Positions 1 through 9,085 of a stretch of 64,000 nt of DNA are shown here, in pieces. A model generated the notes under the pieces. That model was not told the origin of the DNA, did no database searches, and worked only from the letters and a program-made list of their open reading frames with translations. The stretch comes from SVFI01 sp045588655 (GTDB taxonomy: Bacteria; Bacillota; Clostridia; Lachnospirales; Lachnospiraceae): contig JAZNEP010000059.1 of NCBI GenBank assembly GCA_045588655.1, forward strand, positions 68,335 to 132,334, written 5' to 3'. The translations under genes were made by a program, and so were the position numbers. Each line of letters starts with the position of its first letter. The stretch's first letter is position 1.

Positions 1-647
1 AACTCCATTTGTTTCTTTGTTTTTGGATGTAAAAATGATAATTTATATGCACAAAGTGCAACATCCCTTACTTTTTTTTGCATTGACAGCTCCTGAGACT
101 TTGCCGTTCCATATTTTGTATCTCCTAATAGTGGCATTTTCGCATGTGACATTTGTGCGCGAATCTGATGAAAACGCCCGGTTACCAGCTCTATCTCCAT
201 TAGGGCTGTATTCTCTTCTCCCTCACTTATCTTGCGATAGAATAAAATAGCATTTTGACTTTCTTTTTGTTTTTTTCCTGTGACTACTTCCATTTTACCA
301 CTCTTTTTATCCTTGAGCAGTTCATCTGCAAGCTCTGTCATTTCCTTTGAGAGCTCGCAAACACTTCCTTCTAATCCACATACCACAGCCAAATATTTTT
401 TTTTCAAACTTCCTTTTGTCAGCTGTGCACTTAAATTTCCTGCTGCCTCTTTGGTCTTTCCCAGCACCATCAGTCCCTCGACGGGTTGATCAAGACGATG
501 TACCAACCCTACATACGGACGTTTCAAATAACCACAAATCTCACTCACCACATCCGGCTGCGTCACTTTCGCCGATTGCGCTGCCAATCCCGCCGGCTTA
601 TAAATTACCAGAATTTCTTTATCTTCAAAAATAATTTCCGTTTTCAT
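1..647 (-). CDS. RluA/RluD-family RNA pseudouridine synthase, 3' end outside window
   Basis: The reading frame starts at ATG 647 and is still open at base 1, so only about 215 residues of N-terminal and catalytic sequence are visible. Residues 50-59 read HRLDQPVEGL, the RluA-family catalytic motif; Asp53 would be the nucleophile on uridine C5. A later GRFHQIRAQMSHAKMPLLGD segment matches the family's conserved RxHQIRxH-type block, with Ala-Gln in place of the usual Val-His region. There is no N-terminal S4 domain, as in short RluA-like paralogues. The target (rRNA or tRNA) cannot be told from the sequence. Confidence 0.88.
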   Translation of the reverse strand, partial: MKTEIIFEDKEILVIYKPAGLAAQSAKVTQPDVVSEICGYLKRPYVGLVHRLDQPVEGLMVLGKTKEAAGNLSAQLTKGSLKKKYLAVVCGLEGSVCELSKEMTELADELLKDKKSGKMEVVTGKKQKESQNAILFYRKISEGEENTALMEIELVTGRFHQIRAQMSHAKMPLLGDTKYGTAKSQELSMQKKVRDVALCAYKLSFLHPKTKKQME

Positions 648-683
648 TCCCTGCCGTTTATCTCCTTGTTTGTGTTTTTGTAT

Positions 684-1301
684 TCACTTGGCATAATCCA
701 TTCTTACAAACTTCTTTCCATTCGGTAATTCTCTATCTTCCACCTGTTCTATACTATAACCGATTTCCTGCATACATTTCGTAAGTGCTGTCTCTTCCAT
801 TTGGTGATGTACCTGATCTAAACAATCAAAGGAATGTATATACGGGGAATCAGAGACAAATGTATCCCCCGTGTTTATCTGTATAATGCAGGAAATATAT
901 TGTGGTTTTACCATACCTACTACTCGTTGAAAACATTCATAACCGATATATTCAATTAACAGATTTGCAATCAATAACTCAGAATGAGGTAACTGCAAAT
1001 CCTTACTTAACAAATCCATACGGATGGTTTCAAATCTGTCCCCCAAATGCTGATATCTCTTTTTACATTCCGCAAGAAACGTTTCATTGACATCAATGCC
1101 ATATACCTTTTTAAGATTTGATTTTTCTATATGTTCTATTCCATTTCCACCGGCCACGCCCAGAACCATTGCAGTCTTTATCTCATATGTAAAAAACTGG
1201 TCCTTCATCATTTCATTCAATATCTGAAGCTGATAAACACTCTCCAGACTCATATGATTCTCATAATCAGATAAATTGATTTCTTCCCACGGATTGTGCA
1301 T
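684..1301 (-). CDS. Class I SAM-dependent methyltransferase
   Basis: 205 residues. Residues 46-54 (VLGVAGGNG) form the glycine-rich SAM-binding loop of Rossmann methyltransferases, and YGIDVNE shortly after supplies the acidic residue at the end of strand 2. The substrate is not recognisable. It follows the pseudouridine synthase in the same direction with a 36-bp gap but has no clear functional link to it. It could be a small-molecule methyltransferase of the type common in Clostridia accessory gene sets. Confidence 0.75.
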   Translation of the reverse strand: MHNPWEEINLSDYENHMSLESVYQLQILNEMMKDQFFTYEIKTAMVLGVAGGNGIEHIEKSNLKKVYGIDVNETFLAECKKRYQHLGDRFETIRMDLLSKDLQLPHSELLIANLLIEYIGYECFQRVVGMVKPQYISCIIQINTGDTFVSDSPYIHSFDCLDQVHHQMEETALTKCMQEIGYSIEQVEDRELPNGKKFVRMDYAK

Positions 1302-1372
1302 ATAATCTCTCCTTAACCCACTTCATTAATGTACTTATATCATATAATATTAGTGAAACAAAGCATTTTTTT

Positions 1373-1948
1373 CTATCGAGATTTCATTTTTCTGCAATCC
1401 GGTTGTTTTATATCGTCTTTTATGAACATATCATACTTTGCTTGAATATAAGATTTAAATGCAGTGCAATCGCTTAATAAACCCTTTTTTAATTTATCGC
1501 TTGTGCTAAGCGCCAAGTTAAACTGCTGCTGTGTAATATCACCATTTTGAAGCGCAGCTTGAAGTTCATCCATATCATCTTCTATTACCGTACCATCCGG
1601 ATATACCACCAAATCCAGATATAAATCATAAAAGTAAGCAACTCCATCTTCATCGTACCCCTGCTCCGCAATCATATCTATGTAGCATACCTGAATTTCG
1701 TGTTTTTCATTCATCATAACCGTAATACAATAATAATCATCCTGCGGCATTATTGTCAGCCATTGATAATTATGATTACATACGATGACTTCTTCTTGGT
1801 TATATTTCCAAATCTGCGGTTTGGTTACTTCCAATATATTTAATAGTCCTAAATATCCTGAAAACTCAGCCGTATTCACTGTTTTTCCAATTCTCGTTTT
1901 TTTATTAATGCATTTCCATTCATCGTACGTTATTCTGCATTTGTACAT
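1373..1948 (-). CDS. DUF402-domain protein (FAU-1/Ntdp-like fold)
   Basis: 191 residues. The stretch from about residue 105 on (DLYLDLVVYPDGTVIEDDMDE, then an ALQNGDITQQQF segment) is the hallmark of DUF402: paired Asp/Glu residues followed by a helix reading 'L..AL..G.I...'. Proteins of this fold bind RNA 5' ends or hydrolyse nucleoside di/triphosphates, using the acidic cluster for metal binding. The long N-terminal part with many aromatic residues fits the beta-barrel half. Function beyond the fold is inference. Confidence 0.6.
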   Translation of the reverse strand: MYKCRITYDEWKCINKKTRIGKTVNTAEFSGYLGLLNILEVTKPQIWKYNQEEVIVCNHNYQWLTIMPQDDYYCITVMMNEKHEIQVCYIDMIAEQGYDEDGVAYFYDLYLDLVVYPDGTVIEDDMDELQAALQNGDITQQQFNLALSTSDKLKKGLLSDCTAFKSYIQAKYDMFIKDDIKQPDCRKMKSR

Positions 1949-2028
1949 ATACTTGCCCCCAAATCCTTTCTTCTCGTATTGATTATTTCAAATGGTAACT
2001 TTATTTCATTCCCTTAAAAGAAACGAAA

Positions 2029-2064
2029 AAAGATACTACACATTATGTAATACGTAGTATCTTT
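2029..2064 (-). terminator. Terminator hairpin, GATACTAC family
   Basis: The 11-bp arms AAAGATACTAC and GTAGTATCTTT are separated by 14 bases, and the minus strand continues into a T run. It lies just 3' of the acetyltransferase at 2084. Related hairpins recur at 15110, 16952 and 19798. Confidence 0.75.
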
Positions 2065-2083
2065 AAAAAAAATTGGTTTTCTA

Positions 2084-2851
2084 TTATTTATTCATTTCAT
2101 CCACAAACGCTTCGCTTCTTGCAGTGAGTTCTACCCATGCAGGTCTAAAACCGCTCTTTATCGCGTTACGGACAGATTTTATATTGGACCACGCAGCACA
2201 GTAAAAAGGTACCTTACCATTTTTCAATATTTCAATTGCAAGTTTGCTTGTAATGGCCGATGCGATACCATTCCTCCTATATGGTGGAAGGACATCAACG
2301 CCTATTTGATACATCGTTTCACAATCAGCGCTGCAACCTGCAAGTCCTACAAGTTTACCATTATCAAATGCTCCTACCGCAAGCCTGTCCCGCTCTCTTT
2401 TTCCTTCACTTAAGGCATTGTTCCATTCATTGGTATAATACTGTTCAAAATCGTTCGGATGCAAAACCCTCAATTCATAATTGCAATCTATTTCCTTTAG
2501 TTCGTTCATATCCGGAAGAAAATATTCTGCCATAAAACAAACTTTATAACCAAACTCCGCTAATCTCTCATTCAGCGCAATTACATTTGGCGTTTCAAAG
2601 CAATGCTCAACCGCATATTTATTTATGTACCATTCAACTGTTTCTTTCATTCTCGGGCTAACTTGCGCAACGATATTGTTTCCATACGATACCAAATCGC
2701 ACTCAAACGGAAGCGGCAGATAAACTCTCGCCTTTTCGTGTTTTTGCGATAAAACAACCTTGTTTTCATTTAAAAGAAAATCATCAGCATTACAGTTACA
2801 ATCATATGCAGATTGTTGCAACGCGATTTCTAAAATTTCTTGATTCGTCAT
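2084..2851 (-). CDS. GNAT family N-acetyltransferase
   Basis: 255 residues. The C-terminal half carries the GNAT acetyl-CoA site: a YQIGVDVLPPYRRNGIASAI strand-loop-helix matching motif A (Q/RxxGxG/A), followed by an AWSNIKSVRNAIKSGFRPAW segment equivalent to motif B. The N-terminal 120 residues look like the extra domain seen in two-domain acetyltransferases. The substrate is unknown. The start lies 2 bp after the stop of the upstream HAD gene, so the two are probably cotranscribed. Confidence 0.75.
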   Translation of the reverse strand: MTNQEILEIALQQSAYDCNCNADDFLLNENKVVLSQKHEKARVYLPLPFECDLVSYGNNIVAQVSPRMKETVEWYINKYAVEHCFETPNVIALNERLAEFGYKVCFMAEYFLPDMNELKEIDCNYELRVLHPNDFEQYYTNEWNNALSEGKRERDRLAVGAFDNGKLVGLAGCSADCETMYQIGVDVLPPYRRNGIASAITSKLAIEILKNGKVPFYCAAWSNIKSVRNAIKSGFRPAWVELTARSEAFVDEMNK

Positions 2852-2853
2852 AT

Positions 2854-3687
2854 TTATAATCCTAATCCCTCACTCACATTTGCCTTTAACCACTTGGCAA
2901 CACCATCTTCATCATTACTTTCTATTATCCCTGTGGCCAGCTCCTTTAACTCATCAACTGCGTTACTGACAGCGTAGCACTCATCCGAAATTTGGAACAT
3001 AGGAATATCGTTGATTGCGTCCCCGAAAGAAATCACTCTGTCACAGTTCCAAAGCTTCATCAGATTTTGAATTGCCTCTGCTTTCGTTGCTTTCTTCGGC
3101 ATAATCTCACACCAGTACTCCGGTCGGTATATCTCCTGATGCAAGGTACAGGTATATCTGTCATCCTGAGAAAAAATATCATATACCGGTAATAGCTCCT
3201 CCCGCTCTCCAATGCAAGTAATGTAAAACATGTCGCCGTCATACAGCGCATTAGCATCTTTCAGAGGTCGAAAACGCTTGTCTCCTTTACGCATGTCAAG
3301 ATAGTATTGGGTTCCTTCATTTTCTTTATCCGTAACCCAGGACACTCTCTCATCTCCGTCGACATAAGCATACACCAGGGGACTGATATCAAAACTGCCC
3401 AGAACTTCTATAATTTTGTCCGTTTCCTCTTTCTGAAAATAAGCAGACGCCAAGATTTCATTGGTGGATGGATTGATAATGAAGGCACCGTTATAAGCAA
3501 TAATCGGAATATTGGTCGACAGGCCCTTGGTTACCACAGCCGCTGACACCAAAGATCTGGCCGTCGCATAGGTGAACAGCACTCCCCTTGCCACCAAATC
3601 ATTAATAATATCCAGACTGTATTGATTAATGCGGCTATGCGTATTTAATAAAGTCCCGTCTAAATCCGTAACATATAATGTTTTCAT
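2854..3687 (-). CDS. HAD-superfamily hydrolase, Cof/IIB type
   Basis: 277 residues. DLDGTLL at residues 8-14 holds the nucleophilic Asp and the acid/base Asp of HAD phosphatases; a TYATARS motif II follows near residue 40; a Lys in KKATKAEAI and the closing ISFGDAINDIPMF motif (metal-binding Asp pair) complete the active site. The large cap inserted between motifs II and III is the C2/IIB type of Cof-like sugar-phosphate or flavin-phosphate phosphatases. The substrate is not predictable. Translation is probably coupled to the acetyltransferase downstream. Confidence 0.85.
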   Translation of the reverse strand: MKTLYVTDLDGTLLNTHSRINQYSLDIINDLVARGVLFTYATARSLVSAAVVTKGLSTNIPIIAYNGAFIINPSTNEILASAYFQKEETDKIIEVLGSFDISPLVYAYVDGDERVSWVTDKENEGTQYYLDMRKGDKRFRPLKDANALYDGDMFYITCIGEREELLPVYDIFSQDDRYTCTLHQEIYRPEYWCEIMPKKATKAEAIQNLMKLWNCDRVISFGDAINDIPMFQISDECYAVSNAVDELKELATGIIESNDEDGVAKWLKANVSEGLGL

Positions 3688-3768
3688 ACACGTTCCCTCT
3701 GCCTTATCTTTCCTTTGTCCTGCTTCCTATCTACCAAACTATATTTGCTGCCATATATCACATTCTGA

Positions 3769-4686
3769 TTATCCCAACTGTAACATCGCATCCATGCTCT
3801 TCTTTGCCGCCAGACGCACTTCCTCAGATAAGATAATCTCCTCACCTGCATCGCCTTTCACACAATGATATACATCTGCCAAGGTGGTCAGCTTCATATC
3901 ATGACATACCAGCTTCTTAGATAAAGGATAAAATTTTTTATCCGGACATTCAAATTGCAGATGCTGAACAATGCTGTTCTCTGTTCCAATGATAAACTCT
4001 TTGTGCGTACTCTTCTTCACGTAATCCATAATTCCTGTTGTACTTCCTATGTAATCCGCCATTTCGGTCACACCATTTACACATTCCGGATGAACCAAAA
4101 ACTGCGCATTTGGATGTTTTTCTTTTACTTCTAATGCTTCTTTCTTTGTAATTCCCGCATGAATCGGACAGCCACCCTGAACCAATTGCAAATTTTTTTC
4201 CGGAACCTGTTTCGCAACCCATGCTCCCAGATTGCAATCCGGAATAAACAAGATATCTTTTTCTTTCATGTTGCGCACAATTTTCACTGCAGAAGCAGAT
4301 GTTACGCAGACATCACAGACTGTCTTTAACTCGGTTGTTGTATTTATATAAGCCACTACTGCATATCCCGGGTACTGTTCTTTCAGCTTATTTATCGTTT
4401 CCACGTCAAACTGTCTTGCCATAGGACAATCCGCATCCGAATGGGACAAAATCACCTTCTTCTCCGGCGATAAAATCTTCACTGTTTCTGCCATAAAACG
4501 GACACCACACATTAAAACGGTCTGTTGCGTTGCCTCTGCCGCTTTTTCGCTTAATCCGTAAGAATCACCGATATAATCCGCAATCTCTAAAATATCATGA
4601 TTTTGATAGGCGTGTGCCAAAATACAGATATCCTTTTCCTTCTTCAGTTTCATAATCGCATCTTGTAATTGTCTTGTTGTATTCAT
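3769..4686 (-). CDS. nadA: Quinolinate synthase A
   Basis: Condenses iminoaspartate (from NadB) with dihydroxyacetone phosphate to quinolinate, using a 4Fe-4S cluster. The three cluster cysteines are visible in the expected contexts: MCGVRFMAET, LVHPECVNG and FECPDKKF. Other family blocks present are AHAYQNHDI near the start and SHSDADCPMARQF. The start at 4686 is preferred to an ATG four codons upstream because GGAGA lies 5-6 bp before it. It is transcribed divergently from nadB and shares a promoter region with NiaR-like boxes. Confidence 0.95.
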   Translation of the reverse strand: MNTTRQLQDAIMKLKKEKDICILAHAYQNHDILEIADYIGDSYGLSEKAAEATQQTVLMCGVRFMAETVKILSPEKKVILSHSDADCPMARQFDVETINKLKEQYPGYAVVAYINTTTELKTVCDVCVTSASAVKIVRNMKEKDILFIPDCNLGAWVAKQVPEKNLQLVQGGCPIHAGITKKEALEVKEKHPNAQFLVHPECVNGVTEMADYIGSTTGIMDYVKKSTHKEFIIGTENSIVQHLQFECPDKKFYPLSKKLVCHDMKLTTLADVYHCVKGDAGEEIILSEEVRLAAKKSMDAMLQLG

Positions 4687-4773
4687 AATATTCTCCATTC
4701 TTGCCCATCAAACCTTAATTCAATCTTGCAAATAATTCGTATTTCTTCTAATGATTCCTCTAAACTGTTACAC

Positions 4774-4802
4774 ATTATAATAAAGTAGGTTCATGGTGTC
4801 AA
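4774..4802 (-). promoter_or_regulatory. nadA promoter, consensus sigma-A type
   Basis: On the minus strand TTGACA (4802-4797) and TATAAT (4779-4774) are separated by exactly 17 bp. The -35 hexamer is embedded in the first NiaR-like box. Confidence 0.8.
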
Positions 4803-4841
4803 GACATATGTATACCTCTACTTATCACCTGTCTTGTCATT
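4791..4841. promoter_or_regulatory. Paired NiaR-like operator boxes between nadA and nadB
   Basis: Two related sequences, GGTGTCAAGACA (4795-4806) and CACCTGTCTTGTCA (4826-4839), lie as an inverted pair. Each covers a -35 element, one for each divergent promoter. The GTGTCTTGACAC-like core matches my memory of NiaR/YrxA binding sites in Bacillota, and a niaR gene closes the downstream operon. Repression of both arms by niacin-bound NiaR is the natural reading. Confidence 0.7.
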
Positions 4842-4862
4842 TGTAAAATCATGTGTTATACT
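4834..4862 (+). promoter_or_regulatory. nadB-nadC-niaR promoter
   Basis: TTGTCA (4834-4839) and TATACT (4857-4862) have a 17-bp spacer. The -35 overlaps the second NiaR-like box. The transcript would start near 4869, about 55 bases before nadB. Confidence 0.8.
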
Positions 4863-4924
4863 GTTCGCTGTGATTATTGAATTAGACAAATTTACACGTG
4901 CATTCGCACGAGAAAGATGGTTTT

Positions 4925-6205
4925 ATGACAACAGATATACTGATTGTGGGAAGCGGCTGCGCCGGTCTATATGCTGCGCTCCATCTCCCCAAAGAGAAAG
5001 CGGTTACCATTATCACCAAAACCGATGCGAAAAGCAGTGACTCCTTTCTGGCACAGGGAGGCATGTGCATGTTAAAGGACCCCGGTGATTACGACTCATA
5101 TTTTGAAGATACGTTAAAAGCCGGCCACTATGAGAATGACAAAACTTCGGTTGAGATTATGATAAAATCGTCACCTGATGTGGTGGAAGATTTAGTCAGC
5201 TACGGCGTAGATTTTCAAAAGGAAGCGGACGGCTCCTTTTGTTTTACCAGAGAAGGTGCTCACTCCGACAAGCGAATTCTCTTTCATAAGGATATCACAG
5301 GAAAAGAGATTACCTCTCATTTGTTAGAACAGGTCAGAAAGCAAGAGAATATCTCTATCTTGGAACACACCTGCCTTCTGGATCTGCTCTGCGAGGATAA
5401 TACCTGCTATGGCGCAGTCGTTCAAACTGCAGATGGGACCATTTCACGAATCATTGCAGACTATACCTTACTTGCCACAGGCGGTATTGGCGGATTGTAT
5501 CGACATTCCACCAATTTCTGCCATTTGACCGGTGATGCAATTGCTCTTGCACTAAAATATGATATCCGGACAAAGGATTTAAATTATATTCAAATTCATC
5601 CTACCACCCTTTATACAAAGGAAAAGAAGGATCGTAGTTTTCTTATTTCCGAGTCCGTTCGTGGGGAAGGTGCCCTTTTATATGACAAACATATGCAACG
5701 CTTTGTGGACGAATTGTCACCCCGTGACTTACTCACACAAGCGATATATGCACAAATGGAAAAGGACGGAACCGATTTTGTCTGGGAAGATTTAAGACCG
5801 ATTCCAACCGAAGAACTGGAATTACATTTTCCTAATATTGTAGCTCACTGCAAAGAAATGGGATATGATGTGACCAAAGAATGTATTCCTGTAGTTCCGG
5901 CACAGCACTACTTTATGGGAGGCATTGAAGTGGATTACAATTCAAAAACATCCATGGAACGCCTTTATGCGATTGGTGAAACTGCCTGCAACGGAGTACA
6001 TGGTAAAAATCGTCTTGCAAGCAACTCCCTTTTAGAAAGTCTGGTTTTTGCCAAACGTGCTGCATATAATCTTGCAAGTGACTATCAGGATGCGCAGGGC
6101 AAAGGAAATACCATTGCATCAGACATTACCAATGAGACCGATGTGGAAGCACTTGCAAATACCTATCGCGAATTAATTCTTCCAAAGTTGAAGCAAAAAA
6201 AATAA
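4925..6205 (+). CDS. nadB: L-aspartate oxidase
   Basis: FAD enzyme that oxidises L-aspartate to iminoaspartate for NadA. The N-terminal dinucleotide-binding motif is GSGCAGLYAAL, and ATGGIGGLYRHSTN and GKNRLASNSLLESLVF are the conserved FAD and active-site blocks of the fumarate reductase/NadB flavoprotein family. The start is set at MTTDILIVGSG; an in-frame ATG nine codons upstream would add a charged extension that the family lacks. At 426 residues it is shorter than proteobacterial NadB (about 530), as is common in Clostridia, where the C-terminal helical domain is reduced. Confidence 0.95.
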   Translation: MTTDILIVGSGCAGLYAALHLPKEKAVTIITKTDAKSSDSFLAQGGMCMLKDPGDYDSYFEDTLKAGHYENDKTSVEIMIKSSPDVVEDLVSYGVDFQKEADGSFCFTREGAHSDKRILFHKDITGKEITSHLLEQVRKQENISILEHTCLLDLLCEDNTCYGAVVQTADGTISRIIADYTLLATGGIGGLYRHSTNFCHLTGDAIALALKYDIRTKDLNYIQIHPTTLYTKEKKDRSFLISESVRGEGALLYDKHMQRFVDELSPRDLLTQAIYAQMEKDGTDFVWEDLRPIPTEELELHFPNIVAHCKEMGYDVTKECIPVVPAQHYFMGGIEVDYNSKTSMERLYAIGETACNGVHGKNRLASNSLLESLVFAKRAAYNLASDYQDAQGKGNTIASDITNETDVEALANTYRELILPKLKQKK

Positions 6206-6273
6206 TAATACATATAAATTGCAACATAAAAACTATCAATGATAGAAAAAACAATTCAGAAAGGACTACTAAC

Positions 6274-7131
6274 ATGAATAATCCAATTACATTAACATTA
6301 AATGCAGATCCATTAATCTTAAGCGCGCTCCGCGAAGACATTACAAGCGAGGATGTCTCCACCAACAGTGTCACTCCTGAGAAACAAATGGGTGCGGCCG
6401 ACCTAATCTGTAAAGAAGACGGTATCATCTGTGGACTTGAGATTTTCGCCAGAGTATTTACGCTCCTGGACCCAAGCACTCATGTAGAATTATTAGCCAA
6501 AGACGGCGATGCAGTAACTAACGGACAGCTTCTCGCTAAATTAACCGGTGATATTCGCACCATATTAAGCGGTGAGCGAACTGCACTCAATTATCTGCAG
6601 CGCATGAGCGGTATTGCTACTTATACTCATAATGTAGCAAGCCTTTTAGAAGGTACTTCCATCAAGCTTTTAGATACCCGAAAGACCACTCCAAACAACC
6701 GCTTATTTGAAAAGTATGCTGTACGAGTAGGTGGCGGTAATAATCACCGTTATAATCTGTCTGACGGCGTGTTATTAAAAGATAACCATATCGGTGCAGC
6801 AGGCGGTGTGCGTCAGGCAATCGAAATGGCTAAGGCCTATGCACCTTTTGTTCGTAAAATAGAAGTAGAAGTAGAAAACCTTGAAATGGTTCGCGAGGCA
6901 GTAGAAGCAGGCGCTCACATCATCATGCTGGATAACATGTCCCATGATCAGATGGCTGAAGCATTAAATATCATCGACGGACGTGCAGAAGTGGAGATTT
7001 CCGGAAATGTCACAAAAGAGAACATCGAGAAAATAAAAGACCTCAAGGTAAATTATATCTCATCCGGAGCGCTTACACACTCCTCCCCTATTTTAGATGT
7101 CTCTTTGAAAAACCTTCATCCGATTGATTAG
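6274..7131 (+). CDS. nadC: Nicotinate-nucleotide pyrophosphorylase (carboxylating)
   Basis: Quinolinate phosphoribosyltransferase, third step of the pathway, giving nicotinate mononucleotide. 285 residues, the normal length. Conserved blocks: GERTALNYLQRMSGIAT, LDTRKTTPNNRLFEKYAV, GGGNNHRYNLSDGVLLKDNH, EVEVENL and the C-terminal ISSGALTHS. The gene lies 68 bp after nadB and 20 bp before niaR, so one transcript carries all three. Confidence 0.96.
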   Translation: MNNPITLTLNADPLILSALREDITSEDVSTNSVTPEKQMGAADLICKEDGIICGLEIFARVFTLLDPSTHVELLAKDGDAVTNGQLLAKLTGDIRTILSGERTALNYLQRMSGIATYTHNVASLLEGTSIKLLDTRKTTPNNRLFEKYAVRVGGGNNHRYNLSDGVLLKDNHIGAAGGVRQAIEMAKAYAPFVRKIEVEVENLEMVREAVEAGAHIIMLDNMSHDQMAEALNIIDGRAEVEISGNVTKENIEKIKDLKVNYISSGALTHSSPILDVSLKNLHPID

Positions 7132-7151
7132 CAAAAAGAAAGGAAAAGCTC

Positions 7152-7715
7152 ATGAACGGCGAGGAACGAAGAACCAAAATTATAAATCTGTTAAAACAAA
7201 GCGAGGTTCCACTTTCAGGAACTCAGCTTGCCGGGCAGGTTGGCGTCAGCCGCCAAGTCATCGTACAAGACATTGCATTGTTGCGCGCGAATGCATATGC
7301 AATCGTCTCTACAAATCAAGGCTATTTGCTATCGGATTCATTTACAGCCAGCCGTGTTTTCAAAGTGATTCACACCGATGAAGAGGTGGAAGAAGAACTG
7401 TCATTAATCGTTGATTGTGGCGGTCGTGTGGAAAATGTTTTCGTGTCCCACAAGATTTATAATATCGTCAAAGCACCTATGAACATCCGCTCTCGCTTGG
7501 ATGTAAAACGATTTATAGATAATCTTACCTCAGGCAAATCCAGTCTACTAAAAAACGTGACTTCCGGTTATCATTATCATACAGTTACCGCAGAAAGCGA
7601 AGAATTATTGGATTATATCCACGATGCCCTAAAAGAGCGCGGATTTTTAGCTCCTTTACAGGATTACGAACCGGTGGATTTCCAAAAAGCAAACAAAGGA
7701 TCTGATGCTCCATAG
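7152..7715 (+). CDS. niaR: NiaR-type transcriptional repressor of NAD synthesis
   Basis: 187 residues. Residues 1-60 are an HTH_11 winged helix (GTQLAGQVGVSRQVIVQDIALLR); residues 70-165 are the 3H domain, whose histidines are seen in VIHTDEE, FVSHKIY and GYHYHTV and bind a metal and niacin. Family knowledge: it represses nad and niacin-uptake genes when nicotinic acid is present. As the last gene of the operon with NiaR-like boxes at its promoter, it probably autoregulates. Confidence 0.9.
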   Translation: MNGEERRTKIINLLKQSEVPLSGTQLAGQVGVSRQVIVQDIALLRANAYAIVSTNQGYLLSDSFTASRVFKVIHTDEEVEEELSLIVDCGGRVENVFVSHKIYNIVKAPMNIRSRLDVKRFIDNLTSGKSSLLKNVTSGYHYHTVTAESEELLDYIHDALKERGFLAPLQDYEPVDFQKANKGSDAP

Positions 7716-7744
7716 ATGTTTCTATGCTGCACCAGATCCTTTTT
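7697..7744 (+). terminator. Terminator after niaR
   Basis: AGGATCTG (7697) pairs with CAGATCCT (7733), with an inner CATAG/CTATG pair, followed by TTTTT. The 5' arm overlaps the last codons of niaR. It separates this operon from the convergent slipin gene. Confidence 0.8.
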
Positions 7745-7787
7745 ATTTCTTTATTTTCCTAGTGAAACGTGTTGTCCAACTTTTGAC

Positions 7788-8888
7788 CTATCTTGCTCCC
7801 AAAATCACGCCGAGTTGCTCCACAAGGCCTGCGTTTTGTCCAACGGAAATCTCCCCGACCTTATCACAGATACGCTCCATGTACTCAAGCTCCTTGAGCC
7901 TGTAGAGCGTCTTGTTTTCCTCCATTAACTTTGCGGTATTTAGCAAAGATCTGGTAGACGCAACTTCTTCACGTCTTGCAATGACATTTGCTTGTGCATT
8001 CTTTTCCGCTACGAGAACAGAGTTCATGATATCTTTGATTTCACCCGGAAGGATGATATCTTTAATACCTGCGGCCAAAAATTCCACATAAAACTCCGGC
8101 GCCTTTTTCGACACCTTGGCAAACACTTCCTTGGATATGCTTTCCTTTCGTTCGAGAATTTCGTCCAACTTGTAATTGCCCGTAAGTTCCCTCACAACAA
8201 GCTGCACCATCGAGTAAAGCTGCTGATCAAGATTCTTTATATTCTCTACCAGCGCAACCGGATCATTTATCTTATATGTACACGCCACGTTCATTCGGAT
8301 ACCAATCTTATCCTTCGTCAGAATCTCCTGTCCGATGACATTCAATTCCGTCTGTTTTACATCCATCACATGCGCAGTTACTTGTGCAGCATAATTCCAG
8401 AAACGATATACACCGCTTTCCAGCGTTCTCTGAAGCACATTGTCAAAGTAAATCAATCCGACCTGTCCTTCACCAACAGACACGGTTGAGTAAAATCTTG
8501 TCGGAATCATCTCAAGCATGTGCTTGGTCACTTCTTTTCCCATTTCAACCTGTTCCATGGATACAAACTTAATCTCACACTTTTCAAACACATTCCAAAA
8601 AATATATTCCTTTCTGTTTGCGCACATGCGAAGTGTGTCGTTGACATAGATTAGTCCGAGATATCCGTCCGGAATCTGAAAACGCACTGTTCTATCTTCA
8701 AATTCCTTATTCTCAGCAAGTACCTGATACGGAACTTCCAAAAACTCCACTTCTCCTTCCATTGTTTCCACGAAGACTTCATATCCAAGTGTCTTTGATA
8801 CATAGTGCTTTCCTGTGAAAAGCATCTTTACAAACACACCATTCTTTGTTAAAAATCCTGTTTCGTTTTCTTTTATAATTACTCTCAT
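7788..8888 (-). CDS. Slipin-like SPFH/band-7 domain protein
   Basis: 366 residues without a transmembrane segment. The SPFH domain spans roughly residues 140-300, including GQEILTKDKIGIRMNVACTY, and is followed by a helical tail with the Ala/Glu-rich VAEKNAQANVIARREEVAST segment typical of flotillin/slipin oligomerisation. The first 135 residues are a repeat-like beta-rich extension (two 'G.V.L.Y.D..L' units, near residues 75 and 140). Slipins occur next to RtcB in several bacterial RNA-repair loci; here an RtcB gene lies upstream on the same strand across a structured RNA region. The biochemical role is unknown. Confidence 0.8.
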   Translation of the reverse strand: MRVIIKENETGFLTKNGVFVKMLFTGKHYVSKTLGYEVFVETMEGEVEFLEVPYQVLAENKEFEDRTVRFQIPDGYLGLIYVNDTLRMCANRKEYIFWNVFEKCEIKFVSMEQVEMGKEVTKHMLEMIPTRFYSTVSVGEGQVGLIYFDNVLQRTLESGVYRFWNYAAQVTAHVMDVKQTELNVIGQEILTKDKIGIRMNVACTYKINDPVALVENIKNLDQQLYSMVQLVVRELTGNYKLDEILERKESISKEVFAKVSKKAPEFYVEFLAAGIKDIILPGEIKDIMNSVLVAEKNAQANVIARREEVASTRSLLNTAKLMEENKTLYRLKELEYMERICDKVGEISVGQNAGLVEQLGVILGAR

Positions 8889-8971
8889 TTGATTACCTCC
8901 GTTTTAAATAAAGAAGTAGTCCCTCTTTTTCGTCATTACTTTGTGATGGAAGCAAAAGGAATTTCCCGGAT

Positions 8972-9036
8972 GCACAGGAGGACTTCAAGTATTCGGATGC
9001 GTCAGTACCTGTATGCAATCGCAATTTAGAAACTGC
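8972..9036 (-). other. Two hairpins upstream of the slipin gene
   Basis: GCAGTT (9036-9031) pairs with AATTGC (9026-9021). GCA-CAGG with a 2-nt bulge (9016-9008) pairs with CCTGTGC (8978-8972). These continue the structured region towards the slipin start. No T run follows, so neither looks like a terminator. Confidence 0.45.
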
Positions 9037-9085
9037 TCTTACTCACAAATACCGATACCTCGTTTCCTATCCGTTGTCCTATACT

